Of a stretch of 64,000 nt of DNA, positions 35,322 to 48,863 are shown piece by piece. A model generated the notes under the pieces. It worked only from the letters and a program-made list of their open reading frames with translations. It made no database searches and was not told where the DNA came from. The position numbers and the translations under genes are program-made. The stretch spans positions 248,001 to 312,000 of the forward strand of contig UBQX01000003.1 of the NCBI GenBank assembly GCA_900467685.1. The letters are read 5' to 3'. Position 1 is the stretch's first letter; each line of letters opens with the position of its first letter. This DNA is from Hyphomicrobiales bacterium. GTDB taxonomy: Bacteria; Pseudomonadota; Alphaproteobacteria; Rhizobiales; Rhizobiaceae.

Positions 35322-36098
35322 ATGACTGACGAACGTGACGATGCGGATTTCAGCAGGTCGAACCAGGCCGGGCAGGCGGGTTCCGGCTTCCCGCAAGTGC
35401 CGGCGCCTGAGCGCGAGCCTCTGTTCAATATTCCGTCCGTCATCGTCTTCATCGTGGCGGTCACGGTGCTGATCGAGGTTCTGGTGAACTGGCTGCTCGA
35501 TGATACTGCCGTGAATGCGCTTTATTACTATGGTGGCTTCATTCCTGCGCGCTATGCAGGTTCTCTGTCAGGCGAGTTGCTGCCGGCGCTGACCTCCCCT
35601 GTCACCTATGCCTTCCTCCATGGCGGCTGGGAACATCTGATCTTCAACGACATCTGGCTCGCTGTGTTCGGTACGCCGGTGGCTTTGCGCATTGGCGTTG
35701 TACGGTTCGCGGTGTTCTGGATCGTCACATCGGTGGCGGCGGCATTTGCTTTCGATATCGCCAACTTCGGCTCGGAGACCCTGCTGGTCGGCGCGTCCGG
35801 CGCCATATCGGGCCTGACGGGGGCGGCTTGCCGATTCGTCTGGTCGGGCGATGGCAGCATGCGCGATCCGGCTCTGTCGGCCATCCAGCGCCGGCTGTCG
35901 GTCATGGAAACGCTGCGCAGCCGCGAGGTGCTGCTTTTCATCGCGTTCTGGCTCGTTGCGAATGTCGTGCTGGCCGGGCTCGGCGTTGGCGCAACGGAAC
36001 AAGCGCAAGCCATTGCATGGCAGGCGCACCTGGGCGGCTTTCTCGCCGGGTTTCTCCTGTTTCCGCTGTTTGATCCGGTGGGAAAGGGCGCCGCGTAA
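35322..36098 (+). CDS. Rhomboid-family intramembrane serine protease
   Basis: This encodes 258 aa from the ATG at 35322, with GGAG upstream. The ~35-residue cytosolic N-terminus is followed by about six to seven membrane helices. The catalytic dyad and oxyanion residues fit a rhomboid: His105/Asn109 in HLIFN, Ser159 in GASG, and His236 in AWQAHLGGFLAGF. The enzyme would cleave membrane-spanning substrates within the bilayer. The substrate is unknown. Confidence 0.9.
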   Translation: MTDERDDADFSRSNQAGQAGSGFPQVPAPEREPLFNIPSVIVFIVAVTVLIEVLVNWLLDDTAVNALYYYGGFIPARYAGSLSGELLPALTSPVTYAFLHGGWEHLIFNDIWLAVFGTPVALRIGVVRFAVFWIVTSVAAAFAFDIANFGSETLLVGASGAISGLTGAACRFVWSGDGSMRDPALSAIQRRLSVMETLRSREVLLFIAFWLVANVVLAGLGVGATEQAQAIAWQAHLGGFLAGFLLFPLFDPVGKGAA

Positions 36099-36227
36099 AG
36101 CATATGGGCCGGAAGAACTTGCAATAATGTCCGGTCCGTTGCACCATGACCGAGTTGGAAGACGACAGGAGGAGCGTCGGTCTTCCGATCGCGAAAGCGA
36201 ATGTGGCATTGGATTTGGGAGAAGCCA

Positions 36228-36656
36228 ATGAACGTAAAGACAATCCTGAACGAAAAAGGCAACGAGGTCATTACGGTCGCACCCAGCGCAACCGTGGCCG
36301 ATGTGGCAAAGGTTCTGCGCGCGCGGCATATCGGTGCTGTGGTTGTCGCGGATGACAGCAGGCGGATCGTCGGCATCATCGCAGAGCGCGATATCGTCGG
36401 TGCGATAGCCGACCATGGTGCAAGCTGCCTAGAACAGCCGATTTCGGATGTCATGTGGTCGAATGTCTATCGCTGCACCGAAGAGATGACCGTCGATAAC
36501 CTCATGCAGCTGATGAGCGCCCGGCGCGCGCGTCATATCCCCGTCGAGCGGGACGGACGTCTCGTCGGCATTATTTCGATCGGCGATGTCGTCAAAGCTC
36601 ATATTCGTGCAATCGAAAGTGAGGCAGAGCATATCAAGGCGTATATTGCCGGTTGA
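36228..36656 (+). CDS. CBS-domain pair protein
   Basis: This encodes 142 aa from the ATG at 36228, which has a GGGAGAAG site. Upstream frames overlap but lack a start with a site. It is two tandem CBS domains, ending GIIAERDIVGAIADHG and GIISIGDVVKA, with no fused enzyme domain. Stand-alone CBS pairs bind adenosine nucleotides and sense energy state. The gene lies immediately upstream of the valS leader on the same strand. Its stop overlaps a TTGACA hexamer. Confidence 0.9.
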   Translation: MNVKTILNEKGNEVITVAPSATVADVAKVLRARHIGAVVVADDSRRIVGIIAERDIVGAIADHGASCLEQPISDVMWSNVYRCTEEMTVDNLMQLMSARRARHIPVERDGRLVGIISIGDVVKAHIRAIESEAEHIKAYIAG

Positions 36657-36696
36657 CAAAAATACTTTATATGCCGAACTAAAAATTGCACTTGGC

Positions 36697-36702
36697 TATA
36701 AT
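36697..36702 (+). promoter_or_regulatory. TATAAT -10 box of a valS leader transcript
   Basis: A perfect TATAAT between the CBS gene and valS would start transcription near 36709, two bases before a GTG. No good -35 box is at the right spacing, so the promoter call is moderate. Confidence 0.5.
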
Positions 36703-36710
36703 CACTAAAC

Positions 36711-36878
36711 GTGAGTATAGTCCGTGCCGACAAAGAGATCGATTACCGACGGTCCGTTGTCCGTGTCGTCGTCCTGTTGACCCCGGACGAAAAGACGCCT
36801 TCTGGAGGGGTGGGACAATGCTTGTCGGGTAGCCATTCCGTGCTTCGTCACGGAATGGCTTTTTTGTTGACTTCATGA
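36711..36878 (+). promoter_or_regulatory. Candidate valine-codon leader/attenuator of valS
   Basis: An almost leaderless frame opening at GTG (36711) reads 55 codons. Codons 16-21 are GTT GTC CGT GTC GTC GTC, then CTG TTG, so Val is encoded five times in six codons at 36756-36773. A short hairpin (tcgtcc 36769-36774 with ggacga 36785-36790) overlaps the Val codons. A strong terminator follows at 36832-36865, 68 bp before the valS ATG. This resembles ribosome-mediated attenuation such as the E. coli ivbL leader. The weak point is that the frame does not stop before the terminator, so translation details are uncertain. Confidence 0.4.
36832..36865 (+). terminator. Intrinsic terminator in the valS leader
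   Basis: A perfect 11-bp stem (gccattccgtg / cacggaatggc, loop cttcgt) is followed by six T residues. It lies 175 bp after the CBS gene and 68 bp before valS, so it could end CBS transcription or act as the attenuator of valS. Confidence 0.85.
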
Positions 36879-36933
36879 TGTGCATCCGGTTTACAAGCCG
36901 CATTCCATGAACACGTGAAGAAGCTGATCCGCC

Positions 36934-39780
<2,847 letters not shown>

Positions 39781-40222
39781 GAATTTCTTAAGGTTAATAA
39801 AGGCTTAACCCGGCGTGAATTCACCGCGCCGGGTTTCTCTTTTTCCGCCGACCTGTCGGAAAATGTGACGATTCAGCAACATCTTTAACAAGATCAATTG
39901 CCGCATACTTTCACACGTTACAATTTGTCCATTTCCCGCCACAAAGCAGGAGCACCTTTCAGACCAGCAAAGGGCGCTCTGGAAGTGACAGGCGCATCGG
40001 CTTCAATCCCGCAAGGTGAGCGGGAGGGACGATGCGGAGGGCGCACCTCAAGGACAATATGAACCAGGCCGCATTTTTGAGTTTGATGCCGACGGGCGTA
40101 CGAGGGAAGACCGAGACGGTTTATTCCGGAGATGCGCCCGTAATGGGTTTTCGCGTCCCTGTGAAAGGGATCGTTCGAATGGCCGGCGTCGAGCATGTGC
40201 GGGACGGGAGATGCGTGACATC
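39781..40222. other. 442-bp region between valS and exoR
   Basis: The first 60 bases hold the valS terminator. The next ~150 bases are AT-richer and probably contain the exoR promoter, but I cannot assign clear -35/-10 boxes. Short frames inside lack ribosome-binding sites and are not called. Confidence 0.5.
39807..39844 (+). terminator. valS terminator
   Basis: A perfect 9-bp stem (aacccggcg / cgccgggtt) with an 11-nt loop is followed by a T-rich tract (tctctttt), 27 bases after the valS stop. Confidence 0.8.
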
Positions 40223-41026
40223 ATGGTGAAGACAGCGTTGAGGTTCGCAACGCCGGCTGTGGCCGGGCTGTTTGCCGCCTTGTCTATCATGCCCATCAAG
40301 CCCTGCTATGCCTTCGATCCGAATTCCGGCGTCAGCAAGGATTCAGGGCCCTTCGACCTCTTCAAGTTTGGCTTCAAGGCTTACAAGGCCGGCCAGAAAT
40401 CCGAAGCCGTCGAGGCGTATCGCTATGCGGCGCAGAAGGGCCATACCGGGTCGCGCTGGGCGCTCGCCAATATGTATGCCGATGGCGACGGTGTGGCGCG
40501 CGACGATTTCGAAGCCTTCAAGATGTATAGCGACATCGCCGGAAAGGGCATCGAGCCCGGCTCGGTCGATACCGGCTATTTCATCAACGCGCTGATGGCG
40601 CTGGCGCATTACTACCTCAACGGCATTCCCGGCAGCCCTGTGAAGGCGGACCCTTCGGAAGCCCGTCAGCTCTATTTCCAGGTCGCTTCCACCTTTGGCG
40701 TTTCGGAGGCGCAGTTCCAGCTCGCCAAGATGATTCTTTCCGGACAGGGCGGCAAGCCCGATCCGCTGGAAGCCATGAAGTGGCTGAACCATGCCCGCAA
40801 GAAGGGCCATGTCGGCGCGACTGCGCTCTTCGGCAGCCTGCTTTTCCAGCAGGGACAGACCGTGCGCGGCCTTGCCTATCTGACCGCGGCACTTGACCAT
40901 TGTCAGTCGGATGACAAGGTCTGGGTTCAGGATCTGCAGGAACAGGCTTTCTCGATCGCCACCGAAGAACAGCGCCGCAGCGCCACCGAAATGGCACAGT
41001 CGATCGCCTTTGCCTCGGCAAACTGA
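40223..41026 (+). CDS. exoR: Exopolysaccharide regulator ExoR
   Basis: This encodes 267 aa from the ATG at 40223 (an ATG at 40211 is also in frame), matching the ~268-aa rhizobial ExoR. A signal peptide ends near CYA. The mature protein starts FDPNSGVSKDSGPFDLFKFGF and contains Sel1-like repeats (GHTGSRWALANMYADGDGVA and later EAQFQLAKMILSG, GATALFGSLLF). In Sinorhizobium and Agrobacterium, periplasmic ExoR binds and inhibits the sensor kinase ExoS, repressing succinoglycan and activating motility genes; proteolysis at low pH relieves this. The exoS/chvI genes are not in this window. Confidence 0.93.
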   Translation: MVKTALRFATPAVAGLFAALSIMPIKPCYAFDPNSGVSKDSGPFDLFKFGFKAYKAGQKSEAVEAYRYAAQKGHTGSRWALANMYADGDGVARDDFEAFKMYSDIAGKGIEPGSVDTGYFINALMALAHYYLNGIPGSPVKADPSEARQLYFQVASTFGVSEAQFQLAKMILSGQGGKPDPLEAMKWLNHARKKGHVGATALFGSLLFQQGQTVRGLAYLTAALDHCQSDDKVWVQDLQEQAFSIATEEQRRSATEMAQSIAFASAN

Positions 41027-41062
41027 AGACGCTTCAACTCATTCATTCATGCATGATGAAAA

Positions 41063-41086
41063 GGGCCCGGCATGACCGGGCCTTTC
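41063..41086. terminator. Bidirectional terminator between exoR and psuG
   Basis: A ggcccgg / ccgggcc stem with a 5-nt loop is flanked by A and T tracts, 36 bases past the exoR stop and 32 bases past the psuG stop on the other strand. Confidence 0.7.
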
Positions 41087-41117
41087 TGATTCTATCCTGG
41101 CCCTTGTAGACTGACGG

Positions 41118-42047
41118 TCAGGCTACCGTCAGCGCCACAGCGATTTCCGCGGCCAGACGTGCGTTGTTTTCGACCAACGCAATATTGGTCTTGAGGCTGC
41201 GGCCTTCCGTGATGCGGAAGATGGCGTCGAGGAGGTAGGGCGTCACGGCTTTGCCCTGGATGTCATCCGATTCCGCGTCGGCAAGTGCGCGGCTAATATA
41301 GATTTCCATCTCGTCGCGCGGGATCTCGTCGGCTTCCGGAACCGGATTGGCGATCAGCATGCCGCCATGGATGCCGAATTCGGTGCGGGTCTTCTGGAAG
41401 TTCGCAATCGCCGCGGCGCTTTCCAGCGACAGCGGGCTCTTCAGACCCGAATTGCGCGACCAGAAGGCCGGGAACTCTTCCTGTCCAAAGGTGACGACCG
41501 GGACGCCCTTCGTTTCCAGCACTTCCAGCGTCTTCGGCACGTCAAGGATCGCCTTGGCGCCGGCCGAGACGACGATGACGGAGGTGCGGGAGAGCTCTTC
41601 GAGGTCTGCGGAAATGTCGAAGCTCTGCTCGGCGCCGCGATGCACGCCACCGATGCCGCCGGTCGCGAAGACCGCGATGCCGGCGCGTGCGGCGGCAATC
41701 ATCGTGGCGGCGACCGTTGTCGCACCTGTGCGACGCTCGGCAATCGCAAAGGCGAAGTCGGCGCGCGAGAGCTTCATCGCGCCCTTGGTCTGCGCCAGCG
41801 TTTCGAGCTGGTCCGCTTCCAGGCCGATATGCAACGTGCCATCGATCACGGCGATTGTCGCCGGGACGGCGCCCGCATCGCGGATGATGGCCTCGACGCT
41901 CTTGGCCATCTCGAGGTTGCCGGGATAGGGCATGCCATGGGTGATGATCGTCGATTCCAGCGCCACGATGGCCGCGCCGCGCGCCTTGGCGTCAGCGACT
42001 TCGCGCGAAAATGTAACGTTCGCGGCCGGATTGATGTTCGTATTCAT
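41118..42047 (-). CDS. psuG: Pseudouridine-5'-phosphate glycosidase
   Basis: This encodes 309 aa from the ATG at 42047, with an AAGGAAG site. It splits pseudouridine 5'-phosphate to uracil and ribose 5-phosphate. Family blocks include IVALESTIITHGMPYPGN at the start, FATGGIGGVHRGAE (active-site loop), FGQEEFPAFWSR-S-N-like, and IHGGMLIANPVP. The length is typical. It lies 25 bp downstream of a PfkB kinase gene on the same strand, which would supply its substrate. Confidence 0.96.
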   Translation of the reverse strand: MNTNINPAANVTFSREVADAKARGAAIVALESTIITHGMPYPGNLEMAKSVEAIIRDAGAVPATIAVIDGTLHIGLEADQLETLAQTKGAMKLSRADFAFAIAERRTGATTVAATMIAAARAGIAVFATGGIGGVHRGAEQSFDISADLEELSRTSVIVVSAGAKAILDVPKTLEVLETKGVPVVTFGQEEFPAFWSRNSGLKSPLSLESAAAIANFQKTRTEFGIHGGMLIANPVPEADEIPRDEMEIYISRALADAESDDIQGKAVTPYLLDAIFRITEGRSLKTNIALVENNARLAAEIAVALTVA

Positions 42048-42072
42048 GGGTTTCTTCCTTGTTCCTGCCGTT

Positions 42073-43017
42073 TCAATCCAGCATTTCCGGCGGCGGCACA
42101 AGAGCCAGCACTTCAGAAAGCAATTGACGGTTTACATTTTCCGCCACGGCCAGCGGCGACTGGACCGTGATCCGCGCCAGCGCCGTGGCCTGCCGTATCA
42201 TATCGGAAATCGGTGCCGCCGCCAAAAAGGCGTCGATGGCGCCAGCGGCAAAGGCATCGCCCGCGCCCGTGACATCGCCGATGGTCTCAACCGCGGGCGG
42301 GGCGAGGGTGACGGTCTCGCCGTCGCGCCAGAGGATTGCCGGTTTCATGCCGCGCGTGATTGCTCCCCCCTTGAGGCCGCGTTCCGCAAGCCGTGTGGGC
42401 CACTCGGCAGCATCGCAGTCCGCGCCGGCCAGCGTTTTCGCCTCCGCCTCGTTCATGAAGACGAAATCGAGCGCGGGGAGCGACGGCACCAGCCGCACGA
42501 TCTTGGCCGGCGAGATGCCAATGGCCGCCGTCGGGATCGCTTGCGCGCCGGCATCTGCCGTCAGCATCGCGATCGTCTCGGCAGGCAGATTGGCGTCGCA
42601 GAGGATGAAATCGGCATTGGCGAGCGTTTCGCGCAGCCAGTTCACCTTCAGCCGCCGTGCCGTCATCAGGTCGTAAAGCGCCATGTCGGCCAGCGCGATC
42701 ACCAGATTGCCGTCGGCCTCGAGGATCGCGGTGTAGCTCGGCGTCTGGCGGTCTAGGAAGGTGAAGCCATTGAGCGTCACACCCGAGCGCGCCGCCGCCG
42801 CTTCGACAAGAGCCGCGCCCGAATCGCCGCCGGCGACGCTCACCATGGTGACGTCGTGACCGAGCAGGGAGAGCGCGCGGGCTGCATTGAACCCGCCGCC
42901 GCCGGCCTCCTCGAACCAGGCGCCCGGGTTGGATGCACCCGGCCGTGTGTCGCCGAAGATGCGGCCGCGGCGGTCGACATGGGCGCCGCCAATGACGACG
43001 ATTCGCTTGCCTGTCAT
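42073..43017 (-). CDS. psuK: PfkB-family kinase, probable pseudouridine kinase
   Basis: This encodes 314 aa. The ribokinase/PfkB signatures are present: GGGGFNAARALSLLG near residue 38 and DVTGAGDAFAAGA near 245-257, with the catalytic Asp in GAGD. Family alone would allow ribokinase or adenosine kinase. Substrate is assigned from operon context with psuG directly downstream, since PsuK phosphorylates pseudouridine for PsuG. Together they salvage pseudouridine from RNA turnover. It is divergent from recA. Confidence 0.85.
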   Translation of the reverse strand: MTGKRIVVIGGAHVDRRGRIFGDTRPGASNPGAWFEEAGGGGFNAARALSLLGHDVTMVSVAGGDSGAALVEAAAARSGVTLNGFTFLDRQTPSYTAILEADGNLVIALADMALYDLMTARRLKVNWLRETLANADFILCDANLPAETIAMLTADAGAQAIPTAAIGISPAKIVRLVPSLPALDFVFMNEAEAKTLAGADCDAAEWPTRLAERGLKGGAITRGMKPAILWRDGETVTLAPPAVETIGDVTGAGDAFAAGAIDAFLAAAPISDMIRQATALARITVQSPLAVAENVNRQLLSEVLALVPPPEMLD

Positions 43018-43169
43018 CGCGCCGACCTTTCCGAATCAAAGTCCGGAAGCGGGGACGGCGCAGCTGGCCAGCTCCATCCGAAGCCCTTGAATTCACAGCC
43101 GAAACATAATGTGAACATGTGGCAATTTCCTCATTTTTCTCAATTGCTTGAATGGCTCTTGCGAAATGA

Positions 43170-43184
43170 GAACATATAGTGTAC
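43170..43184 (+). promoter_or_regulatory. LexA/SOS-type operator upstream of recA
   Basis: GAAC-atatagt-GTAC matches the alphaproteobacterial GAAC/GTTC-N7-GTAC/GTTC-type SOS operator and lies 59 bp before the recA start. A further GAAC half-site occurs near 43113. LexA binding is inferred from consensus and location. Confidence 0.7.
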
Positions 43185-43242
43185 AAAATCGGCATCGGCG
43201 GCGCTGTTGCCCAGGCTGCTTCAATAACCTAAAGGTGGACCC

Positions 43243-44331
<1,089 letters not shown>

Positions 44332-44358
44332 TTTTCGTCCTTCGGGATGTTGTTTGGG

Positions 44359-44398
44359 AACCGGCCGTATCGTCTCTCGATGCGGCCGGTTTTCTTTT
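44359..44398 (+). terminator. recA terminator
   Basis: A perfect 9-bp stem (aaccggccg / cggccggtt) with a 15-nt loop is followed by ttcttttg, 27 bases past the recA stop. Confidence 0.8.
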
Positions 44399-44519
44399 GG
44401 GCCTTCCTTGACTGCTCAAGTCTGGACAGTTGGACGGTCGGGTTATAAAAGCGCTTGTTTCCCCGGCTGTTGCGGGGCGGACCCTGTGCGGTCGAAGTGC
44501 AAGATGTTGAAGGGCTCCC

Positions 44520-47180
44520 ATGAGTGGCGTGAATGAAATCCGGTCGTCGTTTCTGAATTACTTCAAGAAGAACGGACATGAAGTCGTGGCCTCGAGCCCG
44601 CTTGTGCCGCGCAACGACCCGACGCTGATGTTCACCAATGCCGGCATGGTGCAGTTCAAGAACGTGTTCACCGGCCTTGAAAGCCGTCCCTATTCGACGG
44701 CTGCGACCGCGCAGAAATGCGTACGCGCCGGCGGCAAGCACAACGACCTCGACAATGTCGGCTATACCGCGCGCCATCACACCTTCTTCGAAATGCTCGG
44801 CAATTTCTCGTTCGGCGACTATTTCAAGGAACGCGCCATCGAGCTTGCCTGGAACCTGATCACCAAGGAATTCGGCATCGACAAGAGCCGGCTTCTTGTC
44901 ACGGTCTATCACACGGACGACGAGGCACACGGGCTCTGGCAGAAGATTGCCGGCCTTTCGGATCGCCGCATCATCCGTATCCCGACCTCCGACAATTTCT
45001 GGGCGATGGGTGACACCGGCCCCTGCGGCCCTTGCTCGGAAATCTTCTATGATCACGGCGAACACATCTGGGGCGGCCCGCCCGGTTCGCCGGAAGAGGA
45101 TGGTGACCGCTTCATCGAGATCTGGAACCTCGTCTTCATGCAATACGAGCAGCTTTCGAAGGAAGAGCGGGTGGGCCTCCCGCGTCCGTCGATTGATACC
45201 GGCATGGGTCTCGAGCGTATTGCGGCGCTGCTGCAGGGCAAGCACGACAATTATGATATCGACCTGTTCCGCAATCTCATTTCCGCCTCGGTCGAGGCAA
45301 CCGGCGTCGCGGCCGAAGGCGAGCATCGCGCCTCGCATCGCGTCATTGCAGACCACTTGCGCTCGTCCGCCTTCCTGATCGCCGATGGCGTTCTGCCGTC
45401 GAACGAAGGCCGCGGCTATGTGCTGCGCCGCATCATGCGCCGCGCCATGCGCCATGCGCAGCTGCTTGGCGCGCGCGATCCGTTGATGTTCAAGCTGCTG
45501 CCGACGCTGGTGCGCGAGATGGGCCAGGCCTATCCGGAGCTGGTGCGCGCCGAGGCGCTGATCTCGGAAACGCTGAAGCTCGAGGAAACCCGTTTCCGCA
45601 AGACGCTGGAACGTGGTCTTGGTCTGCTCTCCGATGCCACGTCCGAGCTGTCCAAGGGCGACATGCTGGACGGCGAGACGGCGTTCAAGCTCTATGACAC
45701 CTATGGCTTCCCGCTCGACCTGACGCAGGACGCGTTGCGCGCCCGCGAGATCAATGTCGATCTGGCCGGCTTCACCGATGCGATGGAGCGCCAGAAGGCC
45801 GAGGCCCGCAAGAGCTGGGCCGGTTCCGGCGAGGCGCAGACCGAGACGATCTGGTTCGAGCTGAAGGAAAAGTTCGGGGCCACCGAATTCCTCGGTTACG
45901 ACACGGAAGAGGCCGAAGGTGCGGTTCAGGCGATCGTGCGCGATGGCAAGTCGGTCGACAGCGCCTCGGAAGGCGAGGCGGTGCAGATCGTCGTCAACCA
46001 GACGCCTTTCTACGGCGAATCCGGCGGTCAGATGGGCGATGCCGGCGTCATCGTCGCAGGTTCGTCCAAGGTCGAGATCAGCGATGTGCAGAAGAAGGGC
46101 GAGGGCCTCTTCGTGCATTATGGTCGCGTCGTATCGGGCACGCTCAAGGTGAACGATGCCGCTGTGCTGACTGTCGACCACGGTCGCCGCGGACAGCTGC
46201 GCGCCAACCATTCCGCTACCCACCTGCTGCATGAAGCGCTGCGCGAGGTGCTGGGCACCCATGTCGCGCAGAAGGGTTCGCTGGTCGCGCCCGAGCGCCT
46301 GCGCTTCGACGTGTCGCATCCGAAGCCGATGTCGGACGAGGAACTGAAGATCGTCGAGGAAATGGCCAATGAAATCGTGCTGCAGAATGCGCCGGTGACG
46401 ACGCGCCTGATGAGCGTGGACGATGCGATTGCCGAAGGCGCGATGGCTCTCTTCGGCGAGAAGTACGGCGATGAGGTTCGCGTCGTCGGCATGGGAACCG
46501 GCGTTCGCGGCGCCAAGGCCGGCAAGCCCTATTCTGTCGAACTCTGCGGCGGCACGCATGTGCGCGCCACCGGCGATATCGGCCTTGTGCATGTTCTCGG
46601 CGAAAGCGCCGTGGGCGCCGGCGTCCGCCGCATCGAGGCTTTGACCGGTTCTGCTGCCCGCGATTACCTCGCCGCCCAGGATGAGCGCGTGAAGACACTC
46701 GCCGGTCTGCTGAAGGTCGGGCAGGGCGAGATCGTTGGCCGCGTCGAAGCGCTGATGGATGAGCGCCGCAAGCTGGAACGCGAACTGGCCGAGGCGCGCC
46801 GTCAGCTGGCGCTGGGCGGTTCTGCCGGTGGTTCCGGTCAGGATGTGCGGGAGGTCAATGGCGTCAAGTATCTCGGCAAGGTCGTGACCGGCGTCGAGCC
46901 CAAGGACCTCAAGGGCCTCGCTGACGAAGGCAAGAAGAGCGTCGAGAGCGGCGTTGTCTGCTTCGTCGGCGTGTCTGCCGATGGCAAGGCGAGCGCCGTG
47001 GTTGCCGTAACGGAAGATGTCACCGGCCGCTTCAGCGCCGTCGATCTCGTCCGCATCGCCTCTGCAGCCCTCGGCGGCAAGGGCGGCGGTGGCCGTCCCG
47101 ACATGGCGCAGGCGGGTGGCCCGGATGGCTCGAAGGCGGCGGAAGCCGTGGAGGCTGTCGCCCAGGCGCTCGCCGGCTGA
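44520..47180 (+). CDS. alaS: Alanyl-tRNA synthetase
   Basis: This encodes 886 aa of class II AlaRS. The N-terminal motif [23 protein letters not shown] and the motif-2 region [21 protein letters not shown]-like block identify the aminoacylation domain. The editing domain has the metal-binding set [13 protein letters not shown] and [13 protein letters not shown]. The C-terminal C-Ala domain contains [13 protein letters not shown] and ends with [16 protein letters not shown]. The length is standard. It is followed by a terminator. Confidence 0.99.
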   Translation: MSGVNEIRSSFLNYFKKNGHEVVASSPLVPRNDPTLMFTNAGMVQFKNVFTGLESRPYSTAATAQKCVRAGGKHNDLDNVGYTARHHTFFEMLGNFSFGDYFKERAIELAWNLITKEFGIDKSRLLVTVYHTDDEAHGLWQKIAGLSDRRIIRIPTSDNFWAMGDTGPCGPCSEIFYDHGEHIWGGPPGSPEEDGDRFIEIWNLVFMQYEQLSKEERVGLPRPSIDTGMGLERIAALLQGKHDNYDIDLFRNLISASVEATGVAAEGEHRASHRVIADHLRSSAFLIADGVLPSNEGRGYVLRRIMRRAMRHAQLLGARDPLMFKLLPTLVREMGQAYPELVRAEALISETLKLEETRFRKTLERGLGLLSDATSELSKGDMLDGETAFKLYDTYGFPLDLTQDALRAREINVDLAGFTDAMERQKAEARKSWAGSGEAQTETIWFELKEKFGATEFLGYDTEEAEGAVQAIVRDGKSVDSASEGEAVQIVVNQTPFYGESGGQMGDAGVIVAGSSKVEISDVQKKGEGLFVHYGRVVSGTLKVNDAAVLTVDHGRRGQLRANHSATHLLHEALREVLGTHVAQKGSLVAPERLRFDVSHPKPMSDEELKIVEEMANEIVLQNAPVTTRLMSVDDAIAEGAMALFGEKYGDEVRVVGMGTGVRGAKAGKPYSVELCGGTHVRATGDIGLVHVLGESAVGAGVRRIEALTGSAARDYLAAQDERVKTLAGLLKVGQGEIVGRVEALMDERRKLERELAEARRQLALGGSAGGSGQDVREVNGVKYLGKVVTGVEPKDLKGLADEGKKSVESGVVCFVGVSADGKASAVVAVTEDVTGRFSAVDLVRIASAALGGKGGGGRPDMAQAGGPDGSKAAEAVEAVAQALAG

Positions 47181-47201
47181 CGTAACGGCATGAAATGAAG
47201 A

Positions 47202-47236
47202 AGCCCGCGAGTCCATATGGTTTCGCGGGCTTTTCT
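47202..47236 (+). terminator. alaS terminator
   Basis: A 9-bp stem (agcccgcga / tcgcgggct) with a 12-nt loop is followed by tttct, 21 bases past the alaS stop. Confidence 0.78.
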
Positions 47237-47280
47237 GTTGTGGGCACCCGATGGTGCGCGGGCGTTCACGCCTTTGCAGG

Positions 47281-47736
47281 TCAGGCCGTTTTCAGCATAT
47301 CCACATGCGGAATGCCGTCCTCGAGATATTCGTCCGAGACGGGCTTGAAACCGAAACTGCCGTAGAATTTCTGCAAATGGCTCTGCGCCGAGAGGAACAC
47401 GGCTGTGCCGGGAAAACGCTCCGCGCAGGCCTTCAGTGCTTCGCGCATCAGCGCATCCCCCAGCCGTTCGCCCCGATGATCCGGCGAGACGACGACGCGG
47501 CCGATCTTGGCGGGCTTTTCGTCATGCGGTGGGAAGATGCGGGCGGCCGCGATGATTTCCTCGCCGCTATTCAGCATAAGGTGCAGCGCCTGGTCGTCCT
47601 TGCCGTCGAGTTCGGGGTAGGGGCAGTTCTGCTCGACCACGAAGACATCGACGCGCAGTTTCAGGAGCGCATAAAGCTCATGGGCGGAAAATCCGCCCAT
47701 GTCCTTGATCTCGACGCTGTAGGCCGCCGTTGTCAT
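47281..47736 (-). CDS. GNAT-family acetyltransferase (ElaA-like)
   Basis: This encodes 151 aa. It opens with the ElaA-like block HELYALLKLRVDVFVVEQNCPYPELDGKD and has the acetyl-CoA-binding stretch VVVSPDHRGERLGDALM. Small GNAT proteins of this group have few assigned substrates. Its ATG (47736) overlaps the stop of the upstream formaldehyde dehydrogenase gene (TGATG), so translation is coupled. In many bacteria the gene after frmA is the S-formylglutathione hydrolase; its replacement by a GNAT is notable but its meaning is unclear. Confidence 0.9.
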   Translation of the reverse strand: MTTAAYSVEIKDMGGFSAHELYALLKLRVDVFVVEQNCPYPELDGKDDQALHLMLNSGEEIIAAARIFPPHDEKPAKIGRVVVSPDHRGERLGDALMREALKACAERFPGTAVFLSAQSHLQKFYGSFGFKPVSDEYLEDGIPHVDMLKTA

Positions 47737-48863
47737 CAATAAAGCACGACGCCGCGGATGCTTTCGCCCTTGTGCATCAGGTCGAAGCCCTTGTTGATGT
47801 CTTCCAGAGGCATCGTGTGGGTGATCATCGGGTCGATCTGGATCTTGCCTTCCATGTACCATTCGACGATCTTCGGCACGTCCGTGCGGCCGCGCGCGCC
47901 GCCGAAGGCCGTGCCCATCCAGTTGCGGCCGGTGACCAGCTGGAACGGACGCGTGGAAATTTCCTGGCCGGCGCCGGCAACGCCGATGATGACCGACTTG
48001 CCCCAGCCGCGATGCGAGGCTTCCAGAGCCTGGCGCATGACCTTGGTGTTGCCCGTGCAATCGAACGTGTAATCCGCGCCGCCGATCAGGTCGCCATGGC
48101 GCTTGGTCATGTTGACGAGGTAGGGCACGATGTCGTCGCCGACCTCCTTCGGGTTGACGAAATGCGTCATGCCGAACTTTTCGCCCCAGGCCTTGCGGTC
48201 CGGGTTGATGTCGACGCCGATAATCATGTCGGCACCTGCAAGGCGCAGGCCCTGCAGCACGTTGAGCCCGATCCCGCCGAGGCCGAAGACGATCGCGGTC
48301 GAACCGATTTCGACCTTGGCCGTGTTGATGACGGCGCCGATGCCCGTCGTCACGCCGCAGCCGATGTAGCAGACCTTGTCGAAGGGCGCGTCGGGGTTGA
48401 TCTTGGCGAGTGCAATTTCCGGCAGAACCGTGAAGTTCGCGAAGGTCGAGCAGCCCATGTAGTGGTGGATCTTGTCCTTGCCGATCGAGAAGCGGCTCGT
48501 GCCGTCCGGCATCACGCCCTGACCCTGGGTCGCGCGGATCGAGGTGCAGAGGTTGGTCTTGCGCGAGGTGCAGGAATAGCACTCACGGCATTCCGGCGTG
48601 TAGAGCGGAATGACGTGGTCGCCCTTCTTCAGCGAGGTCACGCCCGGCCCGACGTCAACGACGATGCCGGCGCCCTCGTGGCCCAGAATGGCCGGAAACA
48701 GGCCTTCCGGATCGGCGCCCGACAGGGTGAAATCATCCGTATGGCAGATACCAGTCGCCTTGATTTCAACGAGCACTTCGCCGGCCTTGGGGCCTTCGAG
48801 CTGGACAGTCATGATCTCGAGCGGTTTTCCTGCCTGAACGGCGACGGCGGCGCGGACATCCAT
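47736..48863 (-). CDS. frmA: S-(hydroxymethyl)glutathione dehydrogenase (class III ADH)
   Basis: This encodes 375 aa from the ATG at 48863, with an AAGGAAG site. It oxidises the glutathione-formaldehyde adduct with NAD and also reduces S-nitrosoglutathione. Zinc ligands are seen in [20 protein letters not shown] and the structural-zinc block [15 protein letters not shown]. The NAD fold is [11 protein letters not shown], and the class III signature [18 protein letters not shown] is intact. It is followed by the overlapping GNAT gene. Confidence 0.96.
   Translation of the reverse strand: MDVRAAVAVQAGKPLEIMTVQLEGPKAGEVLVEIKATGICHTDDFTLSGADPEGLFPAILGHEGAGIVVDVGPGVTSLKKGDHVIPLYTPECRECYSCTSRKTNLCTSIRATQGQGVMPDGTSRFSIGKDKIHHYMGCSTFANFTVLPEIALAKINPDAPFDKVCYIGCGVTTGIGAVINTAKVEIGSTAIVFGLGGIGLNVLQGLRLAGADMIIGVDINPDRKAWGEKFGMTHFVNPKEVGDDIVPYLVNMTKRHGDLIGGADYTFDCTGNTKVMRQALEASHRGWGKSVIIGVAGAGQEISTRPFQLVTGRNWMGTAFGGARGRTDVPKIVEWYMEGKIQIDPMITHTMPLEDINKGFDLMHKGESIRGVVLY

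Noticed and set aside
36724-36780. Alternative short leader frame in the valS upstream region (starts GTG, ends in a Ser-rich run)
   Set aside because: It stops neatly before the terminator, but its critical codons are mostly Ser, which does not fit valS. The overlapping Val-rich frame was preferred, although neither is proven.
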